Source of the DNA: Vanrija pseudolonga
Lineage: Eukaryota > Basidiomycota > Tremellomycetes > Trichosporonales > Trichosporonaceae
Direction: 5' to 3'
Assembly: GCF_020906515.1 (NCBI RefSeq)
Contig: NC_085850.1
Location: 4,030,001-4,094,000 of the forward strand
DNA: 64,000 bases
The notes beneath the pieces are model-generated. The model was not told the origin of the DNA. It was given only the letters and a program-made list of their open reading frames with translations, and did no database searches. The translations under genes and the position numbers were made by a program. Positions 46,137 to 57,883 of this stretch are shown here, one piece after another (position 1 is the stretch's first letter; each line of letters begins with the position of its first letter).

Positions 46137-46616
46137 ATGTCCAACCCGTTCCAGCCCATGGCCAGCCACTACGACCACGCGTACGCGCGCCTCTTCGACG
46201 ACGAGGGCGACCGGCCCCCACCTCCGCAGCAGCCCAAGTCCACGTCGCGGAGGGGACGAAGTCACAAGGGCAAAGGAACGGCCGAGACCGAGGGGGAGGA
46301 GAAGCAGGAGACAACCGAAGCGGAGCCAGCGCGGGGCGAGGTGAGCCTCGTGTCGTGTCGATCACGCACTGACCCCACGCAGCAGCCCCGCCGCACCCCG
46401 CCCAAACACACGTCCCGGCAGCCCCAGCTCGCCGCGTGGACGTCGGTCGTCAAGGCCATCCTCGCCAAAGCCCGCGCCCCCGACGCACTCCTCGTCATGC
46501 AGCACATCTTCATGACTGTCGACCCGCTCGACCCGTCGTCCGTGCTCTTCTGCCACTGGGTTCTGATTGCGCAGGACAGGCGAGTTGATGGGCGCATGCA
46601 GATGCCGGAAGCATAG
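46137..46616 (+). CDS. Small orphan protein (145 aa)
   Basis: Exons 46137-46340 and 46383-46616, 42-base intron ending CACTGACCCCACGCAG. Exon 1: MSNPFQPMASHYDHAYARLF, RPPPPQQPKSTSRRGRSHKG, then an acidic end (EGEEKQETTEAEPARGE). Exon 2 contains a more ordered part, QLAAWTSVVKAILAKARAPD, LLVMQHIFMTVDPLDPSSVL, FCHWVLIAQDRRVDGRMQMP. Unrecognised; no signal peptide. Exon 1 shares its glutamate-rich, basic-plus-acidic make-up with the gene at 45.0 kb, so the two may be old duplicates. Confidence 0.6.
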   Translation: MSNPFQPMASHYDHAYARLFDDEGDRPPPPQQPKSTSRRGRSHKGKGTAETEGEEKQETTEAEPARGEVSLVSCRSRTDPTQQPRRTPPKHTSRQPQLAAWTSVVKAILAKARAPDALLVMQHIFMTVDPLDPSSVLFCHWVLIAQDRRVDGRMQMPEA

Positions 46617-46875
46617 TAGGGTGCTCGCACTTCCGTTATACACATAGGATACTAGGACAATTGTATGGGTGTATGTAATGGTAGCGATTGTGAAAACGTG
46701 CCCTTGTGGCATGGGCCGGGGTTTGTGGCACTCGCCGCCTCCAGTCTCCCGGCGCCCATGGCTCCACCTCCAGCTGCAACCTCTCCTCCAGGTGCTGCGT
46801 TCAACTCGATGCCATGCGTGGTAATATGTACAAGAATGAAGTGTTGCTTTGGATGTGGTGTGCACGCCGGCGCGC

Positions 46876-48453
46876 CTACTCGAGCACCGGGACGGGGGGC
46901 TTGAACGCGCCGAAGCCCTTGGCCTCGTACAGCAAGTCAGTGCGGATGACGAGCTTGCCGCCACCCGCGCCGACAGCCGAGCCCTCGTGCAGGAGCGAAC
47001 CCATCGTGTCGCCGTGTGCTGGGGAATGGGGTCAGCTCTGTCGTCTGCAACTGTTCGCGACTCACGGAAACACAGCACGGCGCCCTGAATCGGCCGCACG
47101 CTCGTCGCGTCCATGACCCCCATCTCGGACGAAGGGAGGAAGTACGTCGTGCTGCCCGTCCCCTCGGGTATGTCGCTGTTGAGGTACACGAGCAGCGTGT
47201 ACCTGCTCCACAGGGGGTCGTCGGCAGGCTGCGAGTCGTGCAGGTACTCGCCCTCCGGCGAGAGCCCGGCGGCGGGCCACGCGCCGTCAATGTGCGGTCG
47301 GTACAGCTGGTTCTCGGTGTACTGGTACACCCTGAAGCGCTTGTTGAGTGCGCGCACGCGGCCGCCGCCTACGCCGTCGTGGATCTGCGCGTTCTGCGGC
47401 ACAAAGTCCTTGATCTGCGAGTAGAAGTGGTCGTGAAACTGCTGGTCAGCGAGCCAGACAAAGTTGCGCGCGAGGATCTGAGCCCGGTTAGCTGCGCGTC
47501 TCCTCAACAGCTAAACCCACCGAGGTCTTTTGCAAAGCGCTCCCGTCCGCCGCCTGGTCCTTCTCGAACCCGATAGCAGTGGCCGCCTGGATGATCTGCA
47601 GACACTCCTCGGGCGTGAACACGTCGAGGACGATAAACGCCCCAGGCACGCCCGGCACGTCCATCTTGCTGGGCTTGCGGCGCGCTTCGGGCGGCGAGAG
47701 GGCGATCGCGCCGTCGACAGACGTGTACACTGTCGAGTCGTACAGGTTTGGCGGGCGGCGGTCCGCCGCCAGCACCTTGTGGCACGCCGAGAAGCCGGGG
47801 TACGGGGTGGGCGGTTCCGCGCCGCCCCAGAGCGTGCCGGCCTGCATCTTGTCCCAGATGGAGATCTCGCCTTCGACCGGCTCGCGCGCGCGCCAGAACT
47901 TGGGGTTCCGCACGTGGTCGCTCGCGTTGGCGCTCTCGCCCGCCGAGACGGCACCGCCAGAGCCGAGGTTGGCGATGCGCAGGATCATGTCGAGGCAGCG
48001 CAGCGCCTCGGGGTCGCCCGGCGTGCCGTCCGCATTGGACGTCGCGTCGCACTCTCGCACCCAGCGCTGCAGCGCGCCGAGCTTGGGCGGGAGGCGGCGC
48101 GTGTACATCTCGAACAGGAGCACCAGCGCGTCCGTGAAGCGGTAGTCGCGGAGCGCGGCCGAGATGCGGGACGTCAAGGAGGTGCCAAGCGTCGCGCCCT
48201 CCGCAAGCACGCGGTGCAGCTCGTACACTGACCGCTTGAGATCCTTCATCTCCTTGCCGGCCAGCGCGTCGGGGTTCTCGGCCAGCGTGCGGAGCGTGAA
48301 GACTGTCGTTTCGTGTTCCTCGGGGAGCACGAGCTCGTCCGAGCCGTCGGTGGGCGGGGTTGGCGCCTGGGCGGGGACGGCAGCGGTCTTGGGTGCCGCG
48401 CCGCCGTTATTCAGGCGGCGCTTCTTCTTTGCTTGTTCGGATCGCTTGCCCAT
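46876..48453 (-). CDS. 2-oxoglutarate/Fe(II) oxygenase, prolyl-4-hydroxylase-like
   Basis: Exons 48453-47521, 47477-47066 and 47018-46876 give 495 residues (introns 43 and 47 bases). The C-terminal half is a P4Hc-type double-stranded beta-helix. It has iron ligands His373 and Asp375 (YRPHIDGAW) and distal His459 (GSLLHEGSA), with the co-substrate Arg in KLVIRTDLLYE. Upstream, GAFIVLDVFTPEECLQIIQA and RFRVYQYTENQLYRPH are typical of the family. The N-terminus is basic (MGKRSEQAKKKRRLNNG), a likely nuclear signal, and a ~200-residue helical extension precedes the catalytic domain. The substrate is unknown; hydroxylation of a nuclear or ribosomal protein is possible but unproven. Confidence 0.88.
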
Positions 48454-48830
48454 GGTGTGTGATGTGAGTGAAGCGTCGTCGTCGTTGTTGGGAAAATTCG
48501 AGGTATTGAGTGGCAAAGTGGGAGGATCGCCGGAATGCTCGGCAACAACCAGACGGGAGCAAAATCTCTGCACTCCACACACTCCACCCCACCCCACCCA
48601 CTCTCCTCGTCCTCCTTGCCTGTGGTGTGACTTGCATCTGCACAGTTACAAATACACTGTATGATATTGACCGAGCCATGTCGTGCTTGCCTGATGAATG
48701 ATACTAGAACTAGAACTTTTGGGGGGCACCGTGTAGGACATCTAATGCCTCTCGACCCCTTGGCCGGGCCTACTCGGCGATACCCTTCGCGCCGAGGGGG
48801 AGCTTTCTATTACGTGGACAGGTCGTCGCA
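48454..48830. other. Intergenic region
   Basis: Promoter of the oxygenase gene and 3' flank of the mitoferrin gene (both minus strand). No gene seen. Confidence 0.5.
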
Positions 48831-50300
48831 TCATGCGGGCGCGCCAGTCTCGGGCAGCTGACCGCCTTGACGAATGAGAACCTCTGGGTGGGTGTCAACT
48901 GTGGAACCAGGGAGGGAGGCGTAGCTTGACTCACTGAAGAACTCGTACGACATCCATGAAATCGCGGTCGAAGGTGCCACGGTGAGGACGCGGGGGACCA
49001 TGCCGCGGCGCAGACCACGCCATCCGTCGCGCTCAACGATGATGCGGAGCGCCTCGCCCATGCCTCTGGCGTTGCGTATCCTCTCGTCAGCCGAAGATCC
49101 GCGGGTCTGCAGGAGCGTCTTGGCGACGTCGAGGGGAGTCGTGACGGCGGCCGCGATACCACCGGCAATACCACCAGCAGTGACGTGGGTGATAGGCGAG
49201 TAGCCACCGCTGGGGTTGAACAGCGTCTTGAGCGACTCGTAGACGCTGAACTGAACGGCGGTGAAAGGAACGGTCATGGTGAGGGTCGTGGGGTACGAGA
49301 CGTAGAATGCGGTCAGGCCCTCGGTGTGGTACACCGTCTTGGCGCACTGCCAGACGGAGCGGAATGGCGAGCCCTGGATCTGCATGCGCTGCTTGATCAC
49401 TGCGGGTGTAAGCGCTGCACTACAACCGGCGGGCCGCCGCGCTCACCGTCAAAGGGGTTCATCAAAGCGTCCGAGGTGATGGTGGCCGAGGCACCCGCGA
49501 GCGCAGTACCCGCGACACCCTTCATGCCCTCGTCGTGTCCGCCAGCAATCTCCCTCACAAACTCGTACATGCCGAAGTGGGCGGCATGGGCGGGACCGGC
49601 GCCGAGGATGACGGACGCGACTCCGCGCCAGAGCGAGCGGACGCCCTCAGTCATGGACGCGAGGCGCAGGTGCTGCGTGAACGTCGTGACTGGTGCCCGA
49701 GCGGCAGCGGCAGCGGCACCCTCACCGGCAGCCTGCACCGAGACGGGTGCGAGGACCTGCATTCGGGTCTGGGGGGCGAAGTTAGCGAGTGATGATTAGG
49801 AGCGCGCGGAAAAAATGGTTCCGCGTGCGTTGAACCGGCAAGCGCTCGGCACGGCCGGGGCAGTGACAACATACCTTGATAGAGTCCACGGGGAAGATGG
49901 CAGCATGCTCCGAGATGCCAGCCTGGGAGTGTTAGCTCGTGGTTATGGCGACGAGATGGCGATGTGGAAGAACGAGCCCGGTGGTGGTCGGGGGTTGCGG
50001 GGAGGGCGAGCGAGCCCTAGTCGGGCAAGTTCCAACCGATGTGCCAGGCGATGTGCACCTGGACACGATGCTGCGGCAAAGGACCACGACACGACGACGA
50101 CTTACCATGGCGCCCGCGATCATGTTGGTACCCCATCCGTATCCGAGCGGCAGGCTCTCATAGTCGTGCTCGTCCTCTTCCAGTGCCTCGAGCGCCGAGC
50201 TATGTGTTTGCGTGGGGTGCCCGAGGTGGGTCACGCCGTGGGGGTGGACGTGCAGCCGTCCAGAGGAGGAAGAGGTCGACGGAGCAGCCGAGTCGGTCAT
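48831..50300 (-). CDS. MRS3/4: Mitoferrin-type mitochondrial iron carrier
   Basis: Inner-membrane carrier of the MRS3/MRS4 group, moving Fe(II) into the matrix for haem and Fe-S cluster synthesis. Exons 50300-50106, 49922-49875, 49768-49447, 49399-48935 and 48898-48831 give 365 residues. Three carrier repeats show signatures PVDSIKTRMQ, PFDVIKQRMQ and PLDVAKTLLQ. Mitoferrin-like features include AGISEHAAIFPVDSIK, GPAHAAHFGMYEF and PSTAISWMSYEFF. The N-terminal extension is unusually histidine-rich (RLHVHPHGVTHLGHPTQTHS), which might bind metal (inference). An in-frame ATG at 50351 exists, but a CTGAC...CCGCAG acceptor between the two suggests a 5' leader intron, favouring 50300. Confidence 0.92.
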
Positions 50301-51916
50301 GGCTGCCGTCGTCAAGGATCCCACGATAACCTGCGGTGGCTGGAGGGACATGTCAGTATGTGCTGACGAGATGGCGAGTGGTGACGATGGGGGATGAAAA
50401 GTCGGCAAGGGAGCGAGCAAGCGCGATGAGCGGCAAGCACAAAGGTGAGGGATAAAAGCCTGCGTCTGTTTCTTTGGCAGCAAGTAGGCTTGGTGCTTGG
50501 CCTACCCGACCGATCAAGGCCGAGAGGGGAGCTCGGGTGGGTAGGGGGGGGGGGGCATTGCCTGGCGCAGATGCCAGAGGTCGAGGTTTGAGGAGGAGCG
50601 TCGGCCGATCGGAGCGAGGAGCTCGGTGAGTCACTTACCGTGGGGGGAGAGCTTTGGGCTTGTGCGTGAGGCCTAGTGGTCAATGATCTCGTCCGTGGCG
50701 CGTCGCTGTTGTTGTTGTTGCTGTTGTTGCTCGATGTTGCTTGATGCCCGACTTAAATGCCAGTCAGTGACGGGGTTTCGAGAAAAAGACGGAGGAAGGT
50801 CTCGGCGGGATGGTCGTTTCAAGTCTCGTTGGTCGGTTAACTCAAAGTAGCGGCGGCAGCCAAAGGAAGGTGGGTGACGGTGTCGCTGGCTACCACGACG
50901 GGACTATATTTTTTGAAAAGTCAGCCAGGCGGGCAGACGGCCAGACGGGGCTAATCGGGCCAAAATGCACTTTGCTTGTTATTCAGCCTATTCGCCCAGC
51001 CAAAAATCATTAGGAATGCCCTCGGGTCAACGGCGAGATGTGCATTGGACTGCCAGGCATGGACCCTATGCAAAGAGACGAGAGCCCTGCAGAAGACGAC
51101 GCATGCTGCCTGCAGCTTTGCGCGCGAGAGGGGCAAAGAAAGGACCGAGGGCGACAAAGCAGAGTGCCCCCCCGCCGCCGGCACTTTCCACCTGCCCACA
51201 TATCAGATAAGCCCCAGTGTCCCACCTCGCACGCCATCGGCACTGTCGGCGGAGGTTGCAGCATGCCTTGGTGGGCACTGGACACAGACATACACACACA
51301 TACCGCACGCATGCACACACTACCAGATGCAGCTTGGTGTCACTGCGCATGTCGTCGTCGATGCCGCGCACTGACGCCAGCGCCCGCCAGCGCGCACCCA
51401 CCCTCGGGCACGGCGCAGGCTTGGCCGCCGCCGAGGGAGGCTGTGGTCGGCCGAAGCAGGCGTGGCCGGTGGATGCGCATGGGCAGGCAGGTGTGCGCTG
51501 TGGCGCGCGCGCTGGCTGGGGTGCATGTCCCGTCCGACTGGCCATGCAGTCTGCCAAATCTGCTCGCTTGCCTCGGCGCCGCGGCGCTACTTGTTACACA
51601 CAGTCGACGCGGGTTATCCGACCCCGTTCCGGACAAGGCGACGTCACAATGTGTAGCTCGTCGTCGCCACCCCCCTACCTTCTGCTACTCACTGATGCAC
51701 GACGGCACGGTGATACAGTGATAAGCATCGCCACCACGAGCTCATCATCAGCCAGCCCGTGACAGTGGCGTCACGCAGCTCCGTATCTCGGCGATGTCGC
51801 GCGCGCCACGAGACGCGCTAGATCAGATATAACAACGCGACGAGCACGACAACAACCCCGACGATCCGTCCGACGACATTACAACTGGGGTTCCTGGGGT
51901 TCCTTCACCACACACC
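50301..51916. other. Intergenic region, divergent promoters (1.6 kb)
   Basis: Holds the mitoferrin promoter with a likely leader intron (acceptor near 50326, donor GTAAGT near 50640, minus strand), and the fructosamine kinase promoter. A 12-base G run is at 50544-50555. AT-containing GATATAAC lies about 90 bases before 51917. No gene supported. Confidence 0.45.
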
Positions 51917-52968
51917 ATGCCGCTCCACCCGCTCATAGCAGCAATCTTCACCGAAGCAGGGCACGACCCGTCCCTCCTGCCCCAGACGGCGACGGACATA
52001 CTCCGCACCCCCAGCGGCGTGTTCTACACCAAAGTCGTCCGCGGGACAGCGGCAGCCCAAGCACGGGGCGAAGCGGCGTCCCTCGTCGCTATGGCGCGCG
52101 ATGCACCTCCCGGGCTAGTGCCAACAGTGCTCGGGGTCAAGGAGGACAACGGCTCGCTCGCCATGGTCAGCAGCTACGTCGACGGCTCGCGCGCCCCCGA
52201 CTTCCAGGCGCGTCTCGGCGCCGCCCTCGCCGCGATGCACGCGCCGGGCCGGAGCTCGCGCTACGGCTTTGACACGCCGACGCACTGCGGCGCCACGGAG
52301 CAGCGTAATGACTGGAATGAGAGCTGGGAGGCGTTCTTCCGGGACCAGCGGCTGGGCGACTTGGTACGGCGTCTCGGGGACGCAAGGATCAGCAACCTGT
52401 GGGAGGAGATGGTGGCGGGGTGGGTTGAAGCTGAGGCTTGAGGCGGCCGCTGACACCCCCACGCAGCGCCGTGCCCCTCCTCCTTGGCCACTTCTCACCC
52501 CCGCCCACGCCGGTCATACTCCACGGCGACCTGTGGTCCGGCAACGTCGCTGCGTCGCGGGATGGGATGCCGGTCATCTACGATCCCGCGAGTTACTACG
52601 GGCATGGGGAGGCGGATCTGGGGATCACGCACATGTTTGGCGGTGAGCGCGAGCGAGCGAGCGAGCACCTCCCCTTCAGCTGGCAGACGGCCAGGCCGGG
52701 ACACCCTGCTAACCCTCGCCAGGCTTCACACCCGCCTTCTACGACGCATACCACGCCGTCCACCCCCGCTCAGCGCCATACTACGACCAACGACAGCAGC
52801 TGTACGAGCTGTACCACCACCTCAATGTGGGTCCAGCCAGCTCTGGCCAAGCTGACGGTGCAGCACGCGCTCATGTTTGGCGGTGGGTACGTTGGGTCTG
52901 CGGTGCGGATCATGCGCGGGCTCGTTGCTTGGGCCGAAGGGGTCGAGAAGGGGGCGTCGGGTGACTGA
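51917..52968 (+). CDS. Fructosamine/ketosamine-3-kinase
   Basis: Repairs glycated proteins by phosphorylating the sugar of fructosamine or ribulosamine adducts. Exons 51917-52419, 52467-52642, 52723-52826 and 52864-52968 give 295 residues, the usual length. Marks: the N-terminal [20 protein letters not shown] (nucleotide-binding Lys and Glu), [40 protein letters not shown], the catalytic loop [12 protein letters not shown], the metal-binding region [16 protein letters not shown], and [20 protein letters not shown] at the end. All introns have a clear CTGAC or CTAAC branch. Confidence 0.93.
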
Positions 52969-53258
52969 CCGAGGCTGGCTTGCGGCGGCCTGCCCTTCAA
53001 AGCTCCGCAACAATGATAGGCGTAGAGGGCTTGATAACCACAGAGTTGTACATTAGAAGCAGTAGACGATGTCATCAGTGGAGGGACTGGGGCCCGGAAA
53101 GAATCAATCGGGTCGCCGACACGGTCCGTCTTCGAGCAAACACTGGCCGGGATACGCCCACTCCTCTCTCCACCCCACACCCACACGCCCACCCCCACCT
53201 GCCTATTTCTACTCCATGCATCTTATCATTTTTAACCCCATCCAAGCACGTGTTGTGC

Positions 53259-54658
53259 TTAGAGGGCCGAGGCACCGGTGATAATGTCGATAAGCTCGGT
53301 GGTAATGACGGCCTGGCGACCACGGTTGAACTGGAGCTGGAGCGAGGCCATCATGTCGTTGGCGTTGTTCGAGGCGTTCTCCATGGCAGTACGACGAGCG
53401 GAAATCTCGGCGGCGTGGCCCTCGACAAGGGCAGTGTAGATGCCGTTGGCGAGCGAGAACTCGGCGAGGTCCTTGGACACGTCCTCCTCCATCTCGTACT
53501 GCTGGAATCCGGGCGAGTTGCGGAGGGCCTCGGCCGAGGTGAGGGTGACAGTGTTGGCCTCGTACGAGAGGGCCGAGATGTAGTGGTTGGAGATGATGCG
53601 GATCTCGTCGTAGTCGGGGGTGACCTTGAGGATCTCGTCGGCAATGGCCGAGGCCTCGGCGAACGTGGGCACGTCCTTGCCGACACCGGCGAAGGTGACC
53701 TTGATCTGGTCGGCAGCGGTACGGCCGAGCTGGGCCTTGGGCTTGTCACCAACAATGGCGAGCTCTCCAGGCTGGGCAGCGAGCGCCTTCTTGGTGTAAC
53801 GCGAGATCGAAGAGTGGATACCACCGCAAAGACCACCGTCCGACGAGACGGCGAGGTAGACAATCTTCTTGCCACCCTCGGCAGCGGCCTCCTCCTCGGC
53901 CGAAGTGTGGTTGTAGAGCTCTGCGGGGTGGTTAGGGGGTTGTTCGGGGTGTGTGAGGAGAGAGGTCGGTGGATCCGTGGACGGCTTCCGGTAATGACTT
54001 TCGTCATCGAGCAAGGTGGCTTCGAGGGCACTTCACAGTTCGCAATCTCTGTTGCGCGCGAGCAATGATCTGTGCTTGTAGGCGCATTGCCGTGAAGGAC
54101 ATGACTGATCCAATGGCCTACACGTTTGCTCGCCGCGCGCGCAAGCAAGAGACCACGATCCACGTCTCTTCGACCACCTCGGCACCTCCTCGATCCCCGC
54201 TCATTCAATCCTACGTACCGTTGTTGGCGGCACCGTACTTCTTGGCCTCCTTCATGGCACGCTCGGCACGGGTGAGCTTGGTCGAGGCGACGACCTTCAT
54301 CGACTGGGTGTGGTGTCAACAGGGCATCCGACGGCGCAGTGTTAACCAGCAACCAACCTTGGTGATCTTCTCGATGTTGCGGACCGACTTGAGACTGCGC
54401 AAGGGGGTCAGTATGCATCCTAGGGTGGGTCCAGTGGCCTCCGACATCGATACACTCCAGCCTCGGCGACGTGTCGACCTGCGCGCCGAGTGCTGGAAGC
54501 GTAATGACGGCCGTTTAAAGGTTTGTCGGGAGGCCACGGACCCAACGACCGACGACGACGCACCGCTGGTCAATCTCCTTGAGGGTCGCCATGCCGGCCT
54601 GCTGCTGGCGGGCCACGCGGGCGACGGTGAGGGCGGGACGGACGCCACGGGTGAACAT
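53259..54658 (-). CDS. ATP3: ATP synthase F1 gamma subunit
   Basis: Central rotor shaft of mitochondrial F1Fo ATP synthase. Exons 54658-54564, 54394-54358, 54303-54219 and 53920-53259 give 292 residues. It begins with a mitochondrial presequence (MFTRGVRPALTVARVARQQQ), then ATLKEIDQRLKSVRNIEKIT, the KSMKVVASTKLTRAERAMKE helix, VSSDGGLCGGIHSSI and the highly conserved C-terminal helix NASNNANDMMASLQLQFNRG ending ITTELIDIITGASAL. Introns of 54-298 bases are long for this window. It faces away from SUI3, with which it shares a promoter. Confidence 0.96.
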
Positions 54659-55346
54659 GGTTTTCGGAGTGGGAGGGGGGAGGGGGGGTGAGGAGGAGAG
54701 AGGAGAGAGTGGGGAGGTGAGCGTTCTAGGTGGTGATGAGATGGTTGGCGATGGGCGCGGCGCAGAGCGCGGAGTGGCAGGCAGGCAGGCAGGCAGCCAG
54801 CGGCCAGCGGCAGCCAACGAACCACGCTGCCGCCTCGAGCTCGATTCCGACCCGCCCCGTCGGTGAGTTACTGCTGTATGCTGGGGACAAAATGCTCCCG
54901 CTCGTCATACAAACGCAAAGAAGCCAGCCCTGGGTGACGAAGTTTAAAATGCCGCGTAGCGCCGCCCACTATAGAGCGTGTGGCAATTGGGTGAGGGGGA
55001 CGGAACCTAATTGGGGTCATATTTCGAGTCCACTCTTTTGTACGGTGTGCCGCGTGCAGCGTGCAGGCGGCGTGCAGTACGAGAGCCGCTCGAGCAGCAG
55101 CAGTACGAGTTGCGACACTCGACGTGGTCATCATCTTCAACAACTACTCCAGGTCCATTGTATCGACGTAGATTACTGCATCGACACTCTCGACCAACGC
55201 TAAAAGAAAAACGGCTCAACACGACCCGAGCCGACTCGCACGACCCCCCTTCCCTCGACTCGCGTCGACCCCTAGACACCCCCACCTACCCCGCTCCAAC
55301 CACAGTTCAAGAGTACGCCTTGCCCCGACCACCTCGCCACCCAGCC
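54659..55346. promoter_or_regulatory. Shared divergent promoter, ATP3 / SUI3
   Basis: 688 bases between two start codons on opposite strands. Holds GGCAGGCA-type short repeats (54775-54800) next to ATP3 and a long C/A-rich leader before SUI3. No gene seen; coupled control of the two housekeeping genes is an inference. Confidence 0.55.
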
Positions 55347-56555
55347 ATGACCGCTAACATGACCGCAGTGGCCGACCCCGAGGTTGACCTTTTCGCCGGA
55401 ATGAAGAAGAAGAAGAAAAAGGTTGTCGTCGCCGAGCTCGACGAGGCCCCCGTCGCTGCTGCCGTCGAGACGCCCGCCGCCCCCGCCGCCCCCAAGGCCG
55501 AGGAGCCCGTCGCTACCTCGTCGTCGACGCCCGAGCCTGCTGCTGAGGCTGCACCTGCCGAGGACGCTGGCGACCTGTTTGCCGACTTGAAGAAGAAGAA
55601 GAAGAAGAAAAAGGACATTCCTCTCGACCTCGAGTCGGCTGAGCCCGAGCCTTCTGCCGACGGCGACGTGCCCATCGTGAAGAAGAAGAAGAAAAAGCCC
55701 GCTGCCGACTTCGCCGCCGAGGTGAGTGTGTGGTGTTGTGCTGGGTAGCATTGGCAGGGACCTCGCCGTTGTTGGCGCGCACGATCTGTGCTCCGACGCG
55801 CGCGCGCGAGCGCTTGGCGCGAACAATGGTGATCGGCTTGTTCCACGCCACCCAGCACGCCCCTGCATCATCACACAATGACATGAACTAACATCCCCAA
55901 GCTCAACGAGCTCGACGCCGAGCGTGCTGCCGACGGTGCCGAGGGCGAGGAGTTTGGTGACGACGTTTTCAAGGCTGGTGACGGCGAGTCGGCCGAGACT
56001 GGCGGTGTCGACGCATGGGTTTCGGAGAACCGTGACCCCACGTACCCCGAGGTGAGCAGCTACGAGTTCCATGATTCCATGAGTTCCAGCTGACACACCC
56101 AGCTCCTTAAGCGCTTCTTCACCCTCCTCCACCTCAACAACCCCGAGCTCGCTGGCGAGAAGAGGAGGTACACGATCGTCCCGCCCCAGGTCGCGCGTGA
56201 CGGCACAAAGAAGACCATGTTCGCCAACTTTGTCGACATCTGTCGCCGTATGCACCGTCAGCCCGAGCACGTCCTCGCCTTCCTGTACGCCGAATTGGGT
56301 ACCCAGGGTTCGATGGACGGCAGCCAGCGCCTCATCCTCCGTGGTCGTTTCAACCAGAAGCAGATTGAGAACGTTCTCCGCAAGTACATTGTCGAGTACG
56401 TCACCTGCAAGATCTGCAAGTCGCCCGACACGCTCCTCGGCAAGGAGAACCGTCTCTACTTCCTCACCTGCGAGTCGTGCGGTTCCCGCCGGTCCGTCTC
56501 GGCCATCAAGGCCGGTTTCCTGGCCCAGGTCGGAAAGCGTCCCAAGGCCCCGTAA
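55347..56555 (+). CDS. SUI3: Translation initiation factor eIF2 beta subunit
   Basis: Part of the eIF2 GTPase complex that carries initiator Met-tRNA. Exons 55347-55721, 55902-56051 and 56103-56555 give 325 residues. The N-terminal part has the three family lysine blocks ([26 protein letters not shown]) that bind eIF5 and eIF2B-epsilon. The core reads [40 protein letters not shown], and the C4 zinc ribbon CKICKSPDT ... [10 protein letters not shown] lies near the end. The first intron is 180 bases. An upstream in-frame stretch is open, but [20 protein letters not shown] is the natural start. Confidence 0.96.
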
Positions 56556-56858
56556 GCGGCCGTGGCCAGCAGTTATACATATGGAGGGGTTCGGTGCCGC
56601 GCCGCGCCGTGCCCACGAGAGAGGAGGACATCAGGCGCCGAGTGTATACTATGCATATCTGCACAAGCAGTGGAGTGGGGTGGTGGGGTGGGGTGTAGGT
56701 GGACTTGGGTCAATCCAGACGGCGGAGAGCTGCAGCCGCGACCACACCTTGGGGCCATTGATCAAGACTGACGTTCTCCGTCACCGGTTGTTCCGACTGT
56801 CCACTTCCTGCGCAACCGCTCGAACCCAGTACCATGCATTAAATTACAAACCCCGTCC
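56556..56858. other. Intergenic region between convergent genes
   Basis: 3' flanks of SUI3 and IST1, which converge. A GTGGGGTGGTGGGGTGGGG run is at 56676-56695. No gene seen. Confidence 0.5.
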
Positions 56859-57883
56859 CTAGCGCAAGTTCTTGAGGCGCTCAAACCGTGCCGCGAGCTC
56901 GTCGTCCTCGGTCGGCTTCTTGACGACGCGAATCTGCCCAGGAGGGGGCGGCGCGTCCTTCTTCTCAGCATCAGGCGACTTGAGGGGCGATGGTTCGCGC
57001 GCGGGCGCAGCGGGTGCAGGAACAGCAACCGCAGCGGCCTTGGGCTCGCTGTTGCTCTCCTTCGCGCCGCCGTCACCATCCCCGCTGCCCGCCTCATCGT
57101 CGGCACCCTCGCCGTCCCCCGCTTCCGCGCTGTCGTTCGGCAGCAAAGGCAGGTACGACACCCCGTAGCTGCTCGCAATCTCCGACAGGTACGCGTCGAC
57201 CAGCTCGGCGCCCGGCGCGAAGACCTTGAGCTTGGACACGATGCGCGGCGGCACGCCGGGCGGCGAGGGGTTGTTGTCGCCTGGGAGGAGGGAGAGGGAG
57301 AAGTTGCGGCCGAACTGGGGGTGTCAGCTGGCCAGCCTTGACCCCAGCGACGACCGCACCCACCTTGTGCATGAGGATCTCGCGCAGGATGTGCAGCTCC
57401 TTGAGCTCGGTGCGCGGGGCCGCGTAGACGATGGCGCAGACCGCGTCCGAGATGGACGGCTCGGGGGTCTCGCTGCTGCGGGTGTGTGTGAGCTAAGCGA
57501 GCACCTCGTAACTCCAGCTGCACCACTTACACACTCGCGTCGAGCAGGCCAAAGCGCGCCTGCAGCGTCTCGGCGTACAGCTGCCGGGTTAGCTTGGCGT
57601 CCACGACTCACACCCACCTCCAACAGCTCGAGCAGCTCGACATAGATATCGTCCTGGATCAACCCCTCCACCCTCAGCTTGGCCGTCTCAATGCGCCCCT
57701 TCTGCACCAGGTCGGCAATGTCGCGGCGCGACTTCTTCGCGAGGGCATGTTTCTTCTCTTGGAGGGTGCGCAGGCGCTGGATCGAGAGCTTGATCTGGAC
57801 CTGGGGGGGTGAGTGAGTGGGCTGCGGTGGCATGGTGGGCCAGCCGGGCTCACCTTTGTCCGCGCTGCGTTCCACGGGACCAT
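56859..57883 (-). CDS. IST1: ESCRT-III-associated protein Ist1
   Basis: Regulates Vps4 on endosomes in multivesicular-body sorting. Exons 57883-57854, 57800-57618, 57580-57531, 57475-57364 and 57314-56859 give 276 residues. The Ist1 helical domain is clear: QIKLSIQRLRTLQEKKHALA, KKSRRDIADLVQKGRIETAK, LRVEGLIQDDIYVELLELLE, LYAETLQARFGLLDASV, VCAIVYAAPRTELKELHILR and EILMHKFGRNFSL. The C-terminal half is acidic then Ala/Pro-rich, and ends KKPTEDDELAARFERLKNLR. This end looks like a leucine-rich MIM-type motif for Vps4 MIT binding (inference). Confidence 0.93.
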
